Positions 33,721 through 34,044 of a stretch of DNA of 34,044 nucleotides are shown in pieces; the stretch's first letter is position 1, and each line of letters opens with the position of its first letter. This DNA comes from Hespellia stercorisuis DSM 15480. Lineage in GTDB: Bacteria > Bacillota > Clostridia > Lachnospirales > Lachnospiraceae. A model generated the notes under the pieces. The model saw nothing but the letters and a program-made list of their open reading frames with translations. It did not search any database and was not told the DNA's origin. A program made the translations under genes and the position numbers. The stretch is taken from assembly GCF_900142165.1 (NCBI RefSeq), contig NZ_FQZY01000045.1, positions 1 through 34,044 on the forward strand, in the 5' to 3' direction.

Positions 33721-34044
33721 TTCCTATTCTGTCAAGCCTAAATCTATTGATTTTACTAGCTTTGACGATTTTTATTTACCTCTAAAACAGAGCCGATAGT
33801 GATGAATATCGTAGTATCAAGTACTGAATAGTTGAAAAATAGGTATAACTTTAAAAGCATCCATTTCGTTTGCTATATAAAGGCTATTTTCCCTCTGATC
33901 AACTATGATGATGAACCTTCCGTGTCTAAGGGGATCGTGTCCCAACTTCCTTCGTACCATCTATTCATACACTGAGTGCCAGCCAAGCTCCTAGACGGGG
34001 TCTCGCCCCATGGTGAAAACCGATGCCAGCTACAGCTCTTGTTT
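33721..34044. other. Non-coding, structured tail; possible start of a mobile element
   Basis: No credible gene is present. From ~33900 the sequence becomes GC-rich with short hairpins (GGGGATCGTGTCCC; GGGGTCTCGCCCC). A near repeat GCCAGCCAAGCTC/GCCAGCTACAGCTC occurs at ~33979 and ~34026. The look is that of a structured RNA or an insertion-sequence non-coding end, continuing past the window. I do not recognise it. Confidence 0.35.

Noticed and set aside
1-34044. CRISPR arrays, tRNA and rRNA genes
   Set aside because: No regularly spaced repeats and no tRNA-like cloverleaf or rRNA sequence were noticed on either strand.

Overview
The window looks like a chromosomal segment of an anaerobic, low-to-moderate GC Firmicute, most likely a gut Lachnospiraceae/Clostridia. 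The grounds are AGGAGG-type ribosome binding sites, sigma-A promoters with 17-bp spacers, IS4- and IS21-type insertion sequences of the kind common in that family, a MATE/MarR pair, and a ferredoxin-like Fe-S protein beside a Crp/Fnr regulator. Base composition changes along the window. The first ~22 kb is AT-rich and full of defence genes and wrecked mobile elements. The last ~8 kb (26-33.7 kb) is visibly GC-richer and reads as ordinary core genome. I infer a defence/accessory island followed by backbone.

Region 1 (1-12.6 kb) is a defence-like block, almost all on the minus strand. A small cassette encodes a 69-aa HTH regulator, a MazG-like nucleotide pyrophosphohydrolase and a GIY-YIG/DUF2075 ATPase. 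After it comes a broken tyrosine recombinase (plus strand) joined directly to the cut-off start of a NERD-domain gene. That stub is the third gene of a tightly coupled operon: a 1071-aa protein with tandem TerB-like modules, then a 1704-aa superfamily 2 helicase with a C-terminal DUF1998/MZB-type cysteine cluster, then NERD. A second 68-aa HTH protein, paralogous to the first, sits upstream. The helicase plus large unknown partner recalls Druantia type III (DruH-DruE), but the TerB-like front end and the NERD gene make this a candidate variant or separate system.

Region 2 (12.6-20.5 kb) is a graveyard: an unidentified frameshifted gene with a possible pseudoknotted leader, an IS4-family transposase with two nonsense codons, an IS21-family element with recognisable 46-bp ends and broken istA and istB, a TIGR02391-family fragment, and an HNH endonuclease broken by a frameshift and a stop. 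Inside it is an intact AbiEi/AbiEii type IV toxin-antitoxin pair with a near-consensus promoter and an inverted-repeat operator.

Region 3 (20.7-26.4 kb) carries a DUF4143-type AAA ATPase, a membrane diguanylate cyclase, a MarR-MATE efflux operon with two copies of one operator, and a small lipoprotein.

Region 4 (26.6-34 kb) carries a polar amino-acid ABC transporter operon (binding protein, permease, ATPase) ending in a cytidylate-kinase-like gene, with a leader hairpin and an intergenic hairpin. It continues with a radical SAM protein, a CLC anion transporter with fluoride-type (CLC-F) features, a Crp/Fnr regulator divergent from an Fe-S protein, and a GC-rich non-coding tail that may start another mobile element. 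No tRNA, rRNA or CRISPR array was seen.
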